In this document: piece after piece, positions 34,595 through 43,464 of the stretch
How the letters are laid out: each line of letters begins with the position of its first letter
Numbering within the stretch: the stretch's first letter is position 1
Source: Candidatus Fermentibacterota bacterium
Lineage (GTDB): Bacteria > Fermentibacterota > Fermentibacteria > Fermentibacterales > Fermentibacteraceae
Direction: 5' to 3'
DNA length: 64,000 nt
NCBI GenBank assembly: GCA_002748705.1
Contig: PDSZ01000049.1
Span: 8,851-72,850, forward strand
The notes under the pieces: generated by a model
What the model saw: the letters and a program-made list of their open reading frames with translations, nothing else
Told to the model about the DNA's origin: nothing
Databases searched by the model: none
Position numbers and translations under genes: made by a program

Positions 34595-35157
34595 TGGCAC
34601 AAGCAGTTTCCGGGCGGAGCAGAACAGGCAAGCATCTTCCGGAGATTGATCTTCTTCCGGTTATGAACCTCTTCTGCTGCATAATCCCGTTTCTGCTGTT
34701 CAGCGCAACATTTCTGGAAGTCGTGGTTATTGAAATGGCTCAGACCGAAGGTATCAGCAGTACTGGCACAGGAGCCACAGCCAACCTGATGCGTTCAGAA
34801 GAGGACCGGCTCCAGCCTAAGATTATCATGACAGAAGAGGAGATGTTCATTGGTACCGCCAGCGGGACCGTTCATGTATGTGATGCACTGGAAATCACTC
34901 AGAACGGTGAAACTTATATAACATTTCAGTGGGATTCCCTCTCAACAAAGATAACAGAGGTCTACGACCTGCTCAATGAGGCTCATCCTCAGATAGACTT
35001 CCACAGGATAACCATTCTCACAGTGGAAGAGATGAGGTATGAGAATATCATCACCGCCATAGATGTGGCCAATGAGGCCGGATTTGATCAGCCTGGTCTT
35101 CAGGTTGCCCCATCTGCTTCTGTTAATTCTGCTATGGGCGGAGGTGTCAGATTATGA
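34594..35157 (+). CDS. TolR/ExbD-like protein with Asn in place of the proton-carrying Asp
   Basis: Motor rod subunit, 187 residues: short cytoplasmic tail, one membrane helix (about 17-45) and a periplasmic domain. The helix aligns as EIDLLPVMNLFCCIIPFLLF against the TolR pattern EINIVPLLDVLLVLL, which puts Asn25 at the position of the essential Asp (Asp23 of E. coli TolR). That Asp is protonated and released as ions pass, so this subunit should not carry protons alone. The adjacent second TolR-like protein keeps the Asp. The A of its ATG is the last base of the TolQ-like stop codon, and its own end overlaps the next gene by four bases. Confidence 0.78.
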   Translation: MAQAVSGRSRTGKHLPEIDLLPVMNLFCCIIPFLLFSATFLEVVVIEMAQTEGISSTGTGATANLMRSEEDRLQPKIIMTEEEMFIGTASGTVHVCDALEITQNGETYITFQWDSLSTKITEVYDLLNEAHPQIDFHRITILTVEEMRYENIITAIDVANEAGFDQPGLQVAPSASVNSAMGGGVRL

Positions 35158-35696
35158 GTGCTCCTTCCAAACGCAAAGTACCTTTGTACATTGGTTCGGG
35201 AAAAACCAAAGCTGTTTCCAGGGGAGGCGACAGGAAGGTTACACTTAACCTGACATCAATGATTGACATGTTCACCATTCTCCTTGTTTTTCTACTCAAG
35301 AGTTACTCTGCTGAAGGTCAGATAGTCACAGTAAGTGATCAACTCGTACTTCCCAAAGCCCGAATGGAGGAAAGGGTTCAGCTGAAGCTGGAGATTCAGG
35401 TGAACAACAGCGTAATTGTCGTTGACGGCGATCCTGTGCTTGCTGTTACTCCTGAACTGCTTCAGTCAGGCAATTCCATCCCTGCACTTGTTGTTCGCCT
35501 TTCTGACCATCTGGAATATTCCCGTCTTACCAGAGGTACACTCACTGAAGATGACATGATGATAAACATTCAGGGTGATGTGTATATTCCTGCGATTCTT
35601 CTGCAGAGAATTATGGCAAGTTGTTCAGAAGCAGGGTACAAAACGCAGAACCTGGCTGTTATCAAGACCGAGACTTTGGAAGGTGGTAACTACTGA
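35154..35696 (+). CDS. TolR/ExbD-like protein with intact Asp (AglQ/AglS-like)
   Basis: Second rod subunit, 180 residues. A basic cytoplasmic tail precedes the helix LNLTSMIDMFTILLVFLLKS, where Asp38 matches the conserved proton-carrying Asp. The periplasmic domain has the usual ExbD strand-helix order (ILLQRIMASCSEAGYKTQNL). Two TolR homologues with one TolQ homologue is the arrangement of Myxococcus AglR-AglQ-AglS. It overlaps both neighbours by a few bases, so the three motor genes are tightly coupled. Confidence 0.85.
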   Translation: MSAPSKRKVPLYIGSGKTKAVSRGGDRKVTLNLTSMIDMFTILLVFLLKSYSAEGQIVTVSDQLVLPKARMEERVQLKLEIQVNNSVIVVDGDPVLAVTPELLQSGNSIPALVVRLSDHLEYSRLTRGTLTEDDMMINIQGDVYIPAILLQRIMASCSEAGYKTQNLAVIKTETLEGGNY

Positions 35697-37555
35697 TGGC
35701 AGCTAAAGCAAAAAAAGTACTTGCAGTGGCAGCCATGCAGAACGGCAAGGTGGTAACAAAACTCCTTCCAGGAAACCGGGATATTACTCTTGGAAGCGGA
35801 TATAACAACACCATAGCTGTTGAGGGACAGGGTATACCTGATACCATTGTATTTCTAAAGTCCATTGTAGATGGAGAGACCTGGGAACTGAGGATCTCCG
35901 ACAGTATGGACGCGCATATTACATCTGCAAATGGCTCTGAACTTAAGTTCAGTGATCTAAAAGGTCTGGGCATTTTTACTGCAGATCCTAATGGTCATTA
36001 TGTTCTTAAAGTGAATTATGGAGACCATGGTATGGTTACTGCTGGTCCCTATGTTATTCATTTCGGCTTCATTGACCCTCCGAAAAAAACCGTTAAGAAA
36101 CAACCTGCCAGAAAACCAGCGCCGGTGAAAAAAGAGCCTGAGAAGGAATTTGTTCCTGACAAGCGTGTTCTCAAGATTATTATTGAAGATCCTTCAGGTC
36201 GCAGAGAAGTATTTCCGAATGCGGGAATAATGACCATCGGTAAAGCTGACTACAATACAGTATCTGTTGACAGCGGGAATCTGCCCAGAATACACACTCT
36301 TCTTGAGCCTGAAAAAGGCAATAAGTACATTCTCAAGCTTCTTCCGGAGATCAAAGGCGGTGTAGAGGTAAAAGGCAGTGTTGTCCCTTTTGCTACTCTT
36401 ATTGAAAGACACCTCCTCAAGCAGGAAAAGCCGGGAGAACCTTACATCTGGGTTTTTGACCGGAATGTATCCGGTGTTTTTACAATTGGTAATACAGAGG
36501 TGTTCTTCGGTTTTACTGAGCCTCCTGCAAAGGTTGTCAAGCCAACACCCAGGCCTAAGCCGGTCATTCCCAGAAAACCGGAGAAGCCTGCACTTTATGA
36601 CTGGAGAAAATTTGCCTGCAGGCCACATGAGCAGGTAGCTTTTCACATAAGTAGAAACGAGAATGACAGATTCAAAATAATTCTCGGTATCGGCCTTGCA
36701 GCAGCTCTTCTTATGGGAGCAGCTGCAGACAGGCTCATTACTGTTGTGAAGGAATCAAAGACACATATACTTAGAAATGCACCCAGCGCCAGGATTGCTC
36801 AACTCTCTGAAACTCCACCTGAGGCAATAGGCCTCGGTGAGGAAGTTATAAGCGATATGCCTGCAGCGGATATAGAGAGTAATTCCGGAACAGGTACAGG
36901 TGAAGGTTCCGGCGGTGGCGGAAGTGGAGCTGCAGAAGGTGCAGATGCAGCAGGTGATGTGCTTAACAGTATCGGATTCGCAGCTTACGGAACTGGAACA
37001 GCAGGCGGAGGAGCAGGATTTATAGGCGACCTTCAGAGCGCTGCCTCTTCAGGAGCAGGGCTTGCTTCCGGGCAGACCGGGCAGGCATTGATTGCCGGTG
37101 CAGGTGGCGGAGGCTCAGGAGGGCTTTCAGGCCTTGCAGGCGGAGGTGGCGGAGTTGCAGCTTCTGCTGAAACTGTCAGTTCCAGCGAAATGCAGGCAGT
37201 GCACCAGGCAGCTCAGGTCACTTTCAGCGCCAGTGCTTCAGGGGAAGCTATTGATCTGGGCTACAGGAACATGAGTGATATTCGCAGAAGGGTGAATGTT
37301 ATTAAGATGCGGGTTCAGACAGCTTATGAGAGCCTTCTTCGAACCAATCCAGGTGCTGGTGGAACTATCACAATTAACTTCTCCATTACTCCCAGCGGTT
37401 CTGTAACCGGTGTTTCAGTAAGCTGCCCTGGTCCCCTCTCAAGCCTTCAGAGCACTGTAACCTCAGCGATACAGGGGCTGAATTTCGGTCCTGCTCCTGA
37501 ACAGACAGGCAATCTGCCGGTTACTGTGCCATTCAATCTTGTACCTCCCCAGTAG
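35696..37555 (+). CDS. TonB-like AgmX/PglI-domain protein with two FHA-like domains (GltG-like)
   Basis: 619 residues. Two related beta-rich domains occupy about 5-125 and 160-280, each ending in a similar strand (VIHFGFIDPPKK and EVFFGFTEPPAK); the pattern GIMTIGKADYNTVSVDSGNL in the second is FHA-like. Pro/Lys linkers follow each. One membrane helix lies near 325-350 (FKIILGIGLAAALLMGAAA), so the FHA-like part is cytoplasmic. A Gly/Ala-rich linker (about 395-495) leads to a C-terminal TonB-type domain of the AgmX/PglI family, including INFSITPSGSVTGVSV. Myxococcus GltG has the same order: FHA, helix, TonB-like end. It should link the motor to outer-membrane partners. Last gene of the operon. 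Confidence 0.8.
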   Translation: MAAKAKKVLAVAAMQNGKVVTKLLPGNRDITLGSGYNNTIAVEGQGIPDTIVFLKSIVDGETWELRISDSMDAHITSANGSELKFSDLKGLGIFTADPNGHYVLKVNYGDHGMVTAGPYVIHFGFIDPPKKTVKKQPARKPAPVKKEPEKEFVPDKRVLKIIIEDPSGRREVFPNAGIMTIGKADYNTVSVDSGNLPRIHTLLEPEKGNKYILKLLPEIKGGVEVKGSVVPFATLIERHLLKQEKPGEPYIWVFDRNVSGVFTIGNTEVFFGFTEPPAKVVKPTPRPKPVIPRKPEKPALYDWRKFACRPHEQVAFHISRNENDRFKIILGIGLAAALLMGAAADRLITVVKESKTHILRNAPSARIAQLSETPPEAIGLGEEVISDMPAADIESNSGTGTGEGSGGGGSGAAEGADAAGDVLNSIGFAAYGTGTAGGGAGFIGDLQSAASSGAGLASGQTGQALIAGAGGGGSGGLSGLAGGGGGVAASAETVSSSEMQAVHQAAQVTFSASASGEAIDLGYRNMSDIRRRVNVIKMRVQTAYESLLRTNPGAGGTITINFSITPSGSVTGVSVSCPGPLSSLQSTVTSAIQGLNFGPAPEQTGNLPVTVPFNLVPPQ

Positions 37556-37569
37556 AAACCAGCATTCAC

Positions 37570-37601
37570 AGGCCGCTTCAAAAGAGGCGGCCTTGCTTTT
37601 A
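37570..37601 (+). terminator. Terminator of the Glt/Agl-like operon
   Basis: AGGCCGC (37570-37576) pairs with GCGGCCT (37587-37593); TGCTTTTA follows. It stands 15 bases after the stop of the TonB-like gene and closes the seven-gene operon. Confidence 0.72.
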
Positions 37602-38133
37602 TGAAGCCGCAGTGCTGATAACCGGATCTGAATAAGTGCTATCCTTGGAAATTATTATTGCGGATATTCAGTTATTTCCATAATCTTCAGGCAGCTCTCC
37701 TGAAAGTTCCGCACTACAAGTATCCCTTCAGGAAGCATTGATGCAAAGTTTATGCACGATCAGGCAGTGTGTATGTGTCCAGGTATTCTCCGTTCCAGCT
37801 GCAGCGGTCGATGAAGGTCACCAGAGCAAAGTCCAGGTACTCCGAATCGCTTACGAAGGAACTGTTTTGCATAATGTTGCAGATAATTTATCATCCCCTC
37901 CGGGCCGGTGAAGACATTGCCTCCTCCTGCAGGAAAGGCATTCGTTGTCAATACGGTTCAGCAATTTATCGACATTAACTTTTTCTGACAGAGGAAAATG
38001 CTCATTGTACTAAACAGCTTAACAATGCAAACATCGTTCCTTTTACTGTTTCAGTCACTTATACTGGCAACCGAAGAGACTTGTCTTGAATACTGGCATT
38101 AAATATACTGTTTAAAGGTCAGGAGTATTTCCA
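37602..38133. other. Long intergenic region with a possible gene remnant
   Basis: About 530 bases without a credible full gene. On the minus strand 37872-37750 is open for 40 codons from an ATG and reads as a plausible protein end (EYLDFALVTFIDRCSWNGEY), but in-frame stops lie just upstream and no ribosome site is seen; it may be the tail of a decayed gene. The right part holds the promoter of the barrel pseudogene. Confidence 0.35.
38081..38109 (+). promoter_or_regulatory. Promoter of the broken barrel gene
   Basis: TTGTCT (38081-38086) and TATACT (38104-38109) are 17 bases apart, about 25 bases before the ATG at 38134, with GGAG as ribosome site. The control signals are intact although the coding region is broken. 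Confidence 0.55.
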
Positions 38134-39201
38134 ATGAAGCTGACAATAATTATTCTTACAGTAATTGTTTTTCAGGCCTTGTCTTATGGCTATTGGGATT
38201 CAGGAGGTTATGGAGGAAGAATTCTGGCATACGACGGGATTACCGCCGGGCTCTGCGGGAGCTGGGTTTCTGATAACTGTTCAGCTTTTTCCATTTTCTC
38301 AAATCCTGCGTCTCTGGCTAAAATGAATGGAAAAATTATTTCTGTATCAGGGCATCTTACAGGCTGGCGTGAGGAGGTTTCATATCATTACACCTGCGAA
38401 GATCCCTATAGATACAATCTTGGAGTTTCAGGCCCGGGTTTTTCATTTGCAGCTGCAAAAAAATTGGTGAAATTGCCTTAGGTGCAGGGCTGACCACTGT
38501 GACTGATTACGACATGGAAACAAGACTTATTGAGTATCTGGCAAAGCCCGACGGAACCGCTGAACAGCTCAAGTTTATGCAAAGAGACTCCAGAGGTGAA
38601 CTTAGTGAAGGAATGCTTCTCCTTGCAGGCAGTTTTGGCGAAATAGCGCAGGTATTTCAGCTGGGGTAAGATTCGGTGATGGCGAATGTACTTCTTTACA
38701 TTCCTGGGCCAGCGGACAGGATTCTTCTTTTTCATCTTCATGGAAACATTCAGAGCCTGCTGCAAGGTTATCGGTTGCAGGCAGCCTTGGGTATACAGAC
38801 TTATGGGCAGGATATGTTACCGGAGACCACCGTTACACACAGAAAATTCTTGTTGGCGCATCTGCAGCTTTTCCTTTCATGAAAGGCGGTATACTGGGTA
38901 CAGAGATAAGACTTATTGATTCAGATGAAATAGCCTGCTATGCTTTTACAAGGCTTCCCAGCGTAATCGAAGGCTCTTCTATGTACATGGGAGTCGGAGG
39001 TTACAGACCTTCCAGTGCATTGAAAACCGGGCTGGGTCTTGGATTCGGTTTAGATTATCAGTGGGACTGCTGGAGAGTGTCCTGTGTGCTTATCACTATC
39101 AAAGCCAGTACCTTGACGGTGTGGCTGTGAAAGAGGAACTGATAGAGCATATCTACAAAGGCTCTCATGAAGTTGTTATGGGATTGGATATATTTCTGTA
39201 G
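38134..39201 (+). pseudogene. Broken outer-membrane beta-barrel gene (PorV/FadL-like), three frameshifts
   Basis: The protein can be followed from ATG 38134 to TAG 39199-39201 by switching frame three times. Frame one has a signal peptide (MKLTIIILTVIVFQALSYG) and the barrel hallmark AFSIFSNPASLAKMNG. It breaks at a run of seven A residues near 38457, continues as IGEIALGAGLTTVTDY, shifts near 38657 into AGVRFGDGECTSLHSWA and GGILGTEIRLIDSDEIA, then near 39070 into YHYQSQYLDGVAVKEEL and ends VVMGLDIFL. All three shifts are in the same direction, as expected for three single-base losses. The style (Asn-Pro-Ala near the N-terminus, strand-rich body) recalls PorV/UPF0164-type barrels. Intact length would be about 355 residues. 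Confidence 0.7.
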
Positions 39202-39306
39202 ATAAGTTTTGTTCGCTCCCAGTGCCTAAAGACAGAGCGCGGAAGACCGAATATTGTTATATGGTAAGCTCATAGTTGAAGTCTTTAGTATAGGATGGAG
39301 CTGAGA

Positions 39307-40512
39307 ATGCCAATCATAATAATTATACTGTCTGTTACCTCACTAACTACCAGTTCATCGTTGCATGAGTTCCCTTCAGGGGAGTATTTACCTGCTGACG
39401 GCAAGGTAACTCTTCGGGAAAGTATTGATGTTTCGGTGTATGGAACTCCACTGAACATTGAGATAGGCAGAGCGTCTTTTGTTGAAGCAGACGACAGCCA
39501 GCATTGGCGGCTTGTTCTTGTGAACACTGATAATATCACCGTGCTTTCAGAAGGCGCTGCACCGGAAACTATCGAATACAGCTTTCCGGCAAACAGATGT
39601 TATTACTCACCTGACAACACCTATATTGTTCTTACAGCCTCCAGAGGTACAGTTCCCAATGCTATGCGTGTCAATACAGATACAGGTGAAAAGGAAGTAT
39701 TTAATTGCGCCGATGGAAGAGGAATCGGAAGTTTGCTTGTGAGCAACAAAGGGTCAGTGGCTGTGTTGCACGGCGGCGGTATTTCCTTTTACGATGAAGA
39801 TTTGAACCACTGCAATACAGTCACTTCCTATCGTGGAGGCGGCAGCATGATCTTCGACATGGTCGATGACGGCTCTGTTGTGATGTACGGCTACGGCTGG
39901 ACACTTTACGGCTTCACCGGTGAAGGGGAGCAGATATGGGAGCAGGCTGATCTGCCAGTAGCGGTTCAGTTGCAGCGGACTGCCGCAGATTCAGATAACC
40001 TGAAATTTGCAGTTTTCGATGCGCATAAAATATTCGTAATTAATGCGGTGAATGGCCAATTACTGGAGACTATAGATAATAATAATGATTTCATGGAAAC
40101 TATTATGTTTTGCCCCGACGGCAGCTTGTTTTACGGTACTTTCAGCTGGACAGAATCCGAAAGATTTATTAGAATACATAATTATAAAAATAATGATAAT
40201 ATAATAGGTGTTATTGTGTATTCAATAGCGTATGGACCTATGCGAACAATGTCACCAATGTCATTCTCTGATAATGGAATTATGCTATACAGCGTAGAAC
40301 ATTTTCCAGATGACAGGATTCTTATACTTGCAGACTTAGATGGTACTGTATTGTGGAGTGAGCGTTCAAGACGAGATGCGAATACTTACACAATAGGCGG
40401 CACAGATTTCAGGATTCCATTCACAAGCTTTGGTGAGCTTTCTGATGACGGAACAGCAATGTGCACATGTATTGATGGAAGGTTTGTTGTCTATGGAATA
40501 GGAGCAGACTAA
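39307..40512 (+). CDS. Exported beta-propeller-like protein
   Basis: 401 residues. I chose ATG 39307 because GGAG lies six bases upstream and the peptide then starts directly with a signal segment (MPIIIIILSVTSLTTSS); an ATG four codons earlier lacks a site. The body contains repeated strand blocks ending in hydrophobic-Asp patterns (YYSPDNTYIVLTASRG, MIFDMVDDGSVVMYG, SFSDNGIMLYSVEHF, LSDDGTAMCTCIDG), characteristic of WD40/PQQ-like propellers with about six or seven blades. No enzyme residues are recognised. It is translationally coupled to the T9SS-cargo gene (TAATG overlap), suggesting both proteins reach the cell surface. Codons are AT-richer than the window average. Confidence 0.65.
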   Translation: MPIIIIILSVTSLTTSSSLHEFPSGEYLPADGKVTLRESIDVSVYGTPLNIEIGRASFVEADDSQHWRLVLVNTDNITVLSEGAAPETIEYSFPANRCYYSPDNTYIVLTASRGTVPNAMRVNTDTGEKEVFNCADGRGIGSLLVSNKGSVAVLHGGGISFYDEDLNHCNTVTSYRGGGSMIFDMVDDGSVVMYGYGWTLYGFTGEGEQIWEQADLPVAVQLQRTAADSDNLKFAVFDAHKIFVINAVNGQLLETIDNNNDFMETIMFCPDGSLFYGTFSWTESERFIRIHNYKNNDNIIGVIVYSIAYGPMRTMSPMSFSDNGIMLYSVEHFPDDRILILADLDGTVLWSERSRRDANTYTIGGTDFRIPFTSFGELSDDGTAMCTCIDGRFVVYGIGAD

Positions 40513-43181
40513 TGAAAATAATAATATATCTGATGGTCTTATCAATACAGTACCCCAGCAGCAATCATTATGCAATAAAGGGCTACGGAGACTATAACGG
40601 CTTTGCGGAGTTTCATACAGGAGTTGATTTTCCCATTTTACCTGATGAAAGAGCTTTGGTTCCGCATGAGAACGAAATTAATTACATATGTTATATTGCA
40701 AGACATGACAGTACAAGTATTGATTGCGCTGTAATGCTCTCAACTGATTTCAGCGCATCGAATGGCTGGACACTGGAGCACCTGGACTATTCAGAAAAGC
40801 CAGATGAACTGATAATTGGAAAGGCATACACTGACACTGTAGCTGTCTGCTGTGCGCATCCTCTGGGGCGTCATGTTCATCTGGCCTGGTTAACAGATGA
40901 AGCTTTTCAACCACCTCCTCCTTGTCCTCAGAAAGGGTATGTGAATCCCTTTGATTCACTTGATGTTCCAGCAGGTTATGACATTCCTGTTTTTGGTGCA
41001 GTATCCTGGGGCGGAGTGGATTATCAAGGTGCTCTGTTTTTTAATGATGTAACCCAGCTGAACTACATTAATCAGGAAAATATATATGGGATAGTAGACA
41101 TAGTGCTGCATCCATACTCTGCAATGAATGGCAATTTAGATAGAGATTCATGCGGAGTAAGAGAAATAAGTTATACAATAGCAATTCAGAACCCTTATCC
41201 AATACATAGTATTAGTAAAAGTGGCTATTATGATGTTATGCTGCATGGATGGCGAACACTGTTTAATATGAGCAGTTTTCTTCCTCATGATGGAGACAGT
41301 TCAGTATATCTGCCGGAATTTCTTGCGGTGTATTCTAAATGTGCAAATTCGTATGAGAATTTTGTTACTGTAACTAACAGCGGAACTGAGTCACTTGGTT
41401 CAGGCAGTAACTGCCTGGATAATGTGTGGACTGCACCGTACAACCGGAACAGTGACTGGAACGCTGGAGAATTTTGCAGAGGGGCGTGGGACACAAGGCT
41501 TGGGTTGAATTCTCTGTATCCTTTAGCCAATCATTACAGCTGCGCCAGGTACTATGACGGAAGATATGCCGTTCTGGCAAAGGCAGTCAGTCAGGGAACT
41601 CAAACTGCACTGAAAAGGTACTTGCCGGCTGTTGATATATCTCAGCCGGAATCAGCAGGCAATATCAGGGGTGTTGTGGTCGACAACTATTTGCCGTATG
41701 TAGAGGAAGTAATTGTTTATCAGGACAGGAACTTTAAAGTGCTATATGAGTCAGAGTGGGAATTGGCAGCGCCGAATGATCCGGGATCTGGAATGGAACT
41801 GGCTTTTTCTGAAAATGCGTATTTTCCTGACTATCGGAACACACTTGGTATTGCTGTTAAGTACTCTGAGAGAATGAGAACGAGCAGATATGATGTTAAA
41901 ATGCGTACTGAGTCAGGTGGTTCGATCACTTGGGATTCAAATGCTTCCTTTTTTCCTGTAGAATGGAATTCACAGCTGGGTCCTCAACCTGATTACGAAC
42001 AGGATAACGGGGCGTTCTGGCAGTGTTACGAATGCAGTAATTTTTACCGTCCGGAGTATACAGGAAGAATTCAGTTGTGTATCAATGCCGGAGTCTTGGG
42101 TCCCACGGATCTCGCAGGCAATCATCTTGACTCGAATCCTGCAACCGTGGCTTTTCCCCGAGATACTATTACCGGTGCCTGGACTGACGATAATCATGAT
42201 AGAGCACCCTATGACATGAGCAATATCTGGGGGACTGCTCTCGGTTTTTATGAGGTTAGTCCTACCAGATATTCAGGAACAGCTCTTGACAGAGTTATAA
42301 CTGTTGATCTTCCCTGTTCATTAAACACTGCCGCTTTCCTTGGAGACTCTCCGTTGATTAACGGTTTTCTCATGAGGTACGATACTTATAATATAATGGG
42401 TGATACAGCATATGTATTAGCATTTGATTGCGGAAAAGATTCTCATAAGTATTTTAGACTGCCGACAGAGTACTACAACTTTGGTAGTATTCCAAGTTCT
42501 CCGGGCGATCCACCGGTTTCCTCGGTTAGTTATGAATGGAGGCAGGGTGACTTTGTATGGTGCGCTATACATGACTGTCGCTATCAGTATGGTTCCAGCC
42601 CTTACGGTACAACTCTTGGTTATTCCGCAGGCAGTATAGTGTGTGTGCATTCAGTAGAGGGGGTGGTTATTAATGAAGTAGTTACAGACACTACATGGTA
42701 TGCTGGTCCTATGGATTCTTTAAAGGCTACATTCTGGGGGAGCATAATAACTGATATTGAAGCTGCGTCAGATACTTCAGTTCTTGTGACATACTGGAAT
42801 TCTCAATCAAGTTATCCTCCTTATGGCGAAATGTGCAGCCTTATTGTTGAATTGCCTGAACTAGACAAGGTTCTGTATGATAATATTGAAAATAAAGATA
42901 TTCAAGTTGAGCATGAAGAAAATATTAACGGCATAGAAATGGTTGTGTTGGCAGAGAATCCTGTAACTAATTCATTTATTCTGCAAATGCCCGGGGGTTT
43001 CATAAACTCAGAATATGTATTTTCTGTCTTCGATCTTTCAGGGCGTGTTGTAAGGCATGAAACTCGCCAATGCACTGCAACAGAAGAGAGAATAGAAGCG
43101 CTCTCTCTGCCGAGAGGTGTTTATGTTATTGCTGTTCAACATGGTGAGATAACACAAACAATGAAAGTTGTACTTATCTGA
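40512..43181 (+). CDS. Secreted protein with T9SS type A sorting domain
   Basis: 889 residues. A hydrophobic leader (MKIIIYLMVLSIQYPSSN) suggests export, though it is short. The large middle part (about 20-800) is rich in Tyr, Asn, Ser and Trp and has no family I recognise. The C-terminal 85 residues are a type A sorting domain of the type IX secretion system: AENPVTNSFILQMPG, then VFSVFDLSGRVVRHE, LPRGVYVIAVQHGE and a final KVVLI. Such domains direct passage through the outer membrane and are removed or kept as anchors. AT-rich codon use differs from neighbours, hinting at transfer or fast divergence. No T9SS machinery gene is in the window. Confidence 0.72.
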   Translation: MKIIIYLMVLSIQYPSSNHYAIKGYGDYNGFAEFHTGVDFPILPDERALVPHENEINYICYIARHDSTSIDCAVMLSTDFSASNGWTLEHLDYSEKPDELIIGKAYTDTVAVCCAHPLGRHVHLAWLTDEAFQPPPPCPQKGYVNPFDSLDVPAGYDIPVFGAVSWGGVDYQGALFFNDVTQLNYINQENIYGIVDIVLHPYSAMNGNLDRDSCGVREISYTIAIQNPYPIHSISKSGYYDVMLHGWRTLFNMSSFLPHDGDSSVYLPEFLAVYSKCANSYENFVTVTNSGTESLGSGSNCLDNVWTAPYNRNSDWNAGEFCRGAWDTRLGLNSLYPLANHYSCARYYDGRYAVLAKAVSQGTQTALKRYLPAVDISQPESAGNIRGVVVDNYLPYVEEVIVYQDRNFKVLYESEWELAAPNDPGSGMELAFSENAYFPDYRNTLGIAVKYSERMRTSRYDVKMRTESGGSITWDSNASFFPVEWNSQLGPQPDYEQDNGAFWQCYECSNFYRPEYTGRIQLCINAGVLGPTDLAGNHLDSNPATVAFPRDTITGAWTDDNHDRAPYDMSNIWGTALGFYEVSPTRYSGTALDRVITVDLPCSLNTAAFLGDSPLINGFLMRYDTYNIMGDTAYVLAFDCGKDSHKYFRLPTEYYNFGSIPSSPGDPPVSSVSYEWRQGDFVWCAIHDCRYQYGSSPYGTTLGYSAGSIVCVHSVEGVVINEVVTDTTWYAGPMDSLKATFWGSIITDIEAASDTSVLVTYWNSQSSYPPYGEMCSLIVELPELDKVLYDNIENKDIQVEHEENINGIEMVVLAENPVTNSFILQMPGGFINSEYVFSVFDLSGRVVRHETRQCTATEERIEALSLPRGVYVIAVQHGEITQTMKVVLI

Positions 43182-43464
43182 AGTAACCGGTTTGCTCATA
43201 AAATTCCATTCGTTACCCCTGCCTGACTTCACAGCCTGTTTCTTCTATCTGTTAAGGCATTAAGAAAAAACACCAGCTATGATACTTCTAATCGACCATT
43301 TGTTTCATTTCTACGCACTGGCTCTCAATTTCTAATTTATAAAGGATTTCTTTCTTGAGATGCAGAAAACCTTTTCAATGCTTCAATAGCTTTTTTCCCA
43401 GTGTCAAGTGGCGTTCTGCGTTTCACCTTCATTATGCCACAGCTGAATCACCGGTTTTCTTTCC
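43182..43464. other. AT-rich intergenic region
   Basis: No gene, promoter pair or terminator that I can support; the sequence is AT-rich and has short A and T runs. It leads into the palindromic element at 43465. Confidence 0.4.

Noticed and set aside
36890..37150. Gly/Ala-rich repeats as a tandem repeat or CRISPR-like array
   Set aside because: The DNA is only low-complexity coding sequence for a flexible linker, without regular repeat units or spacers.
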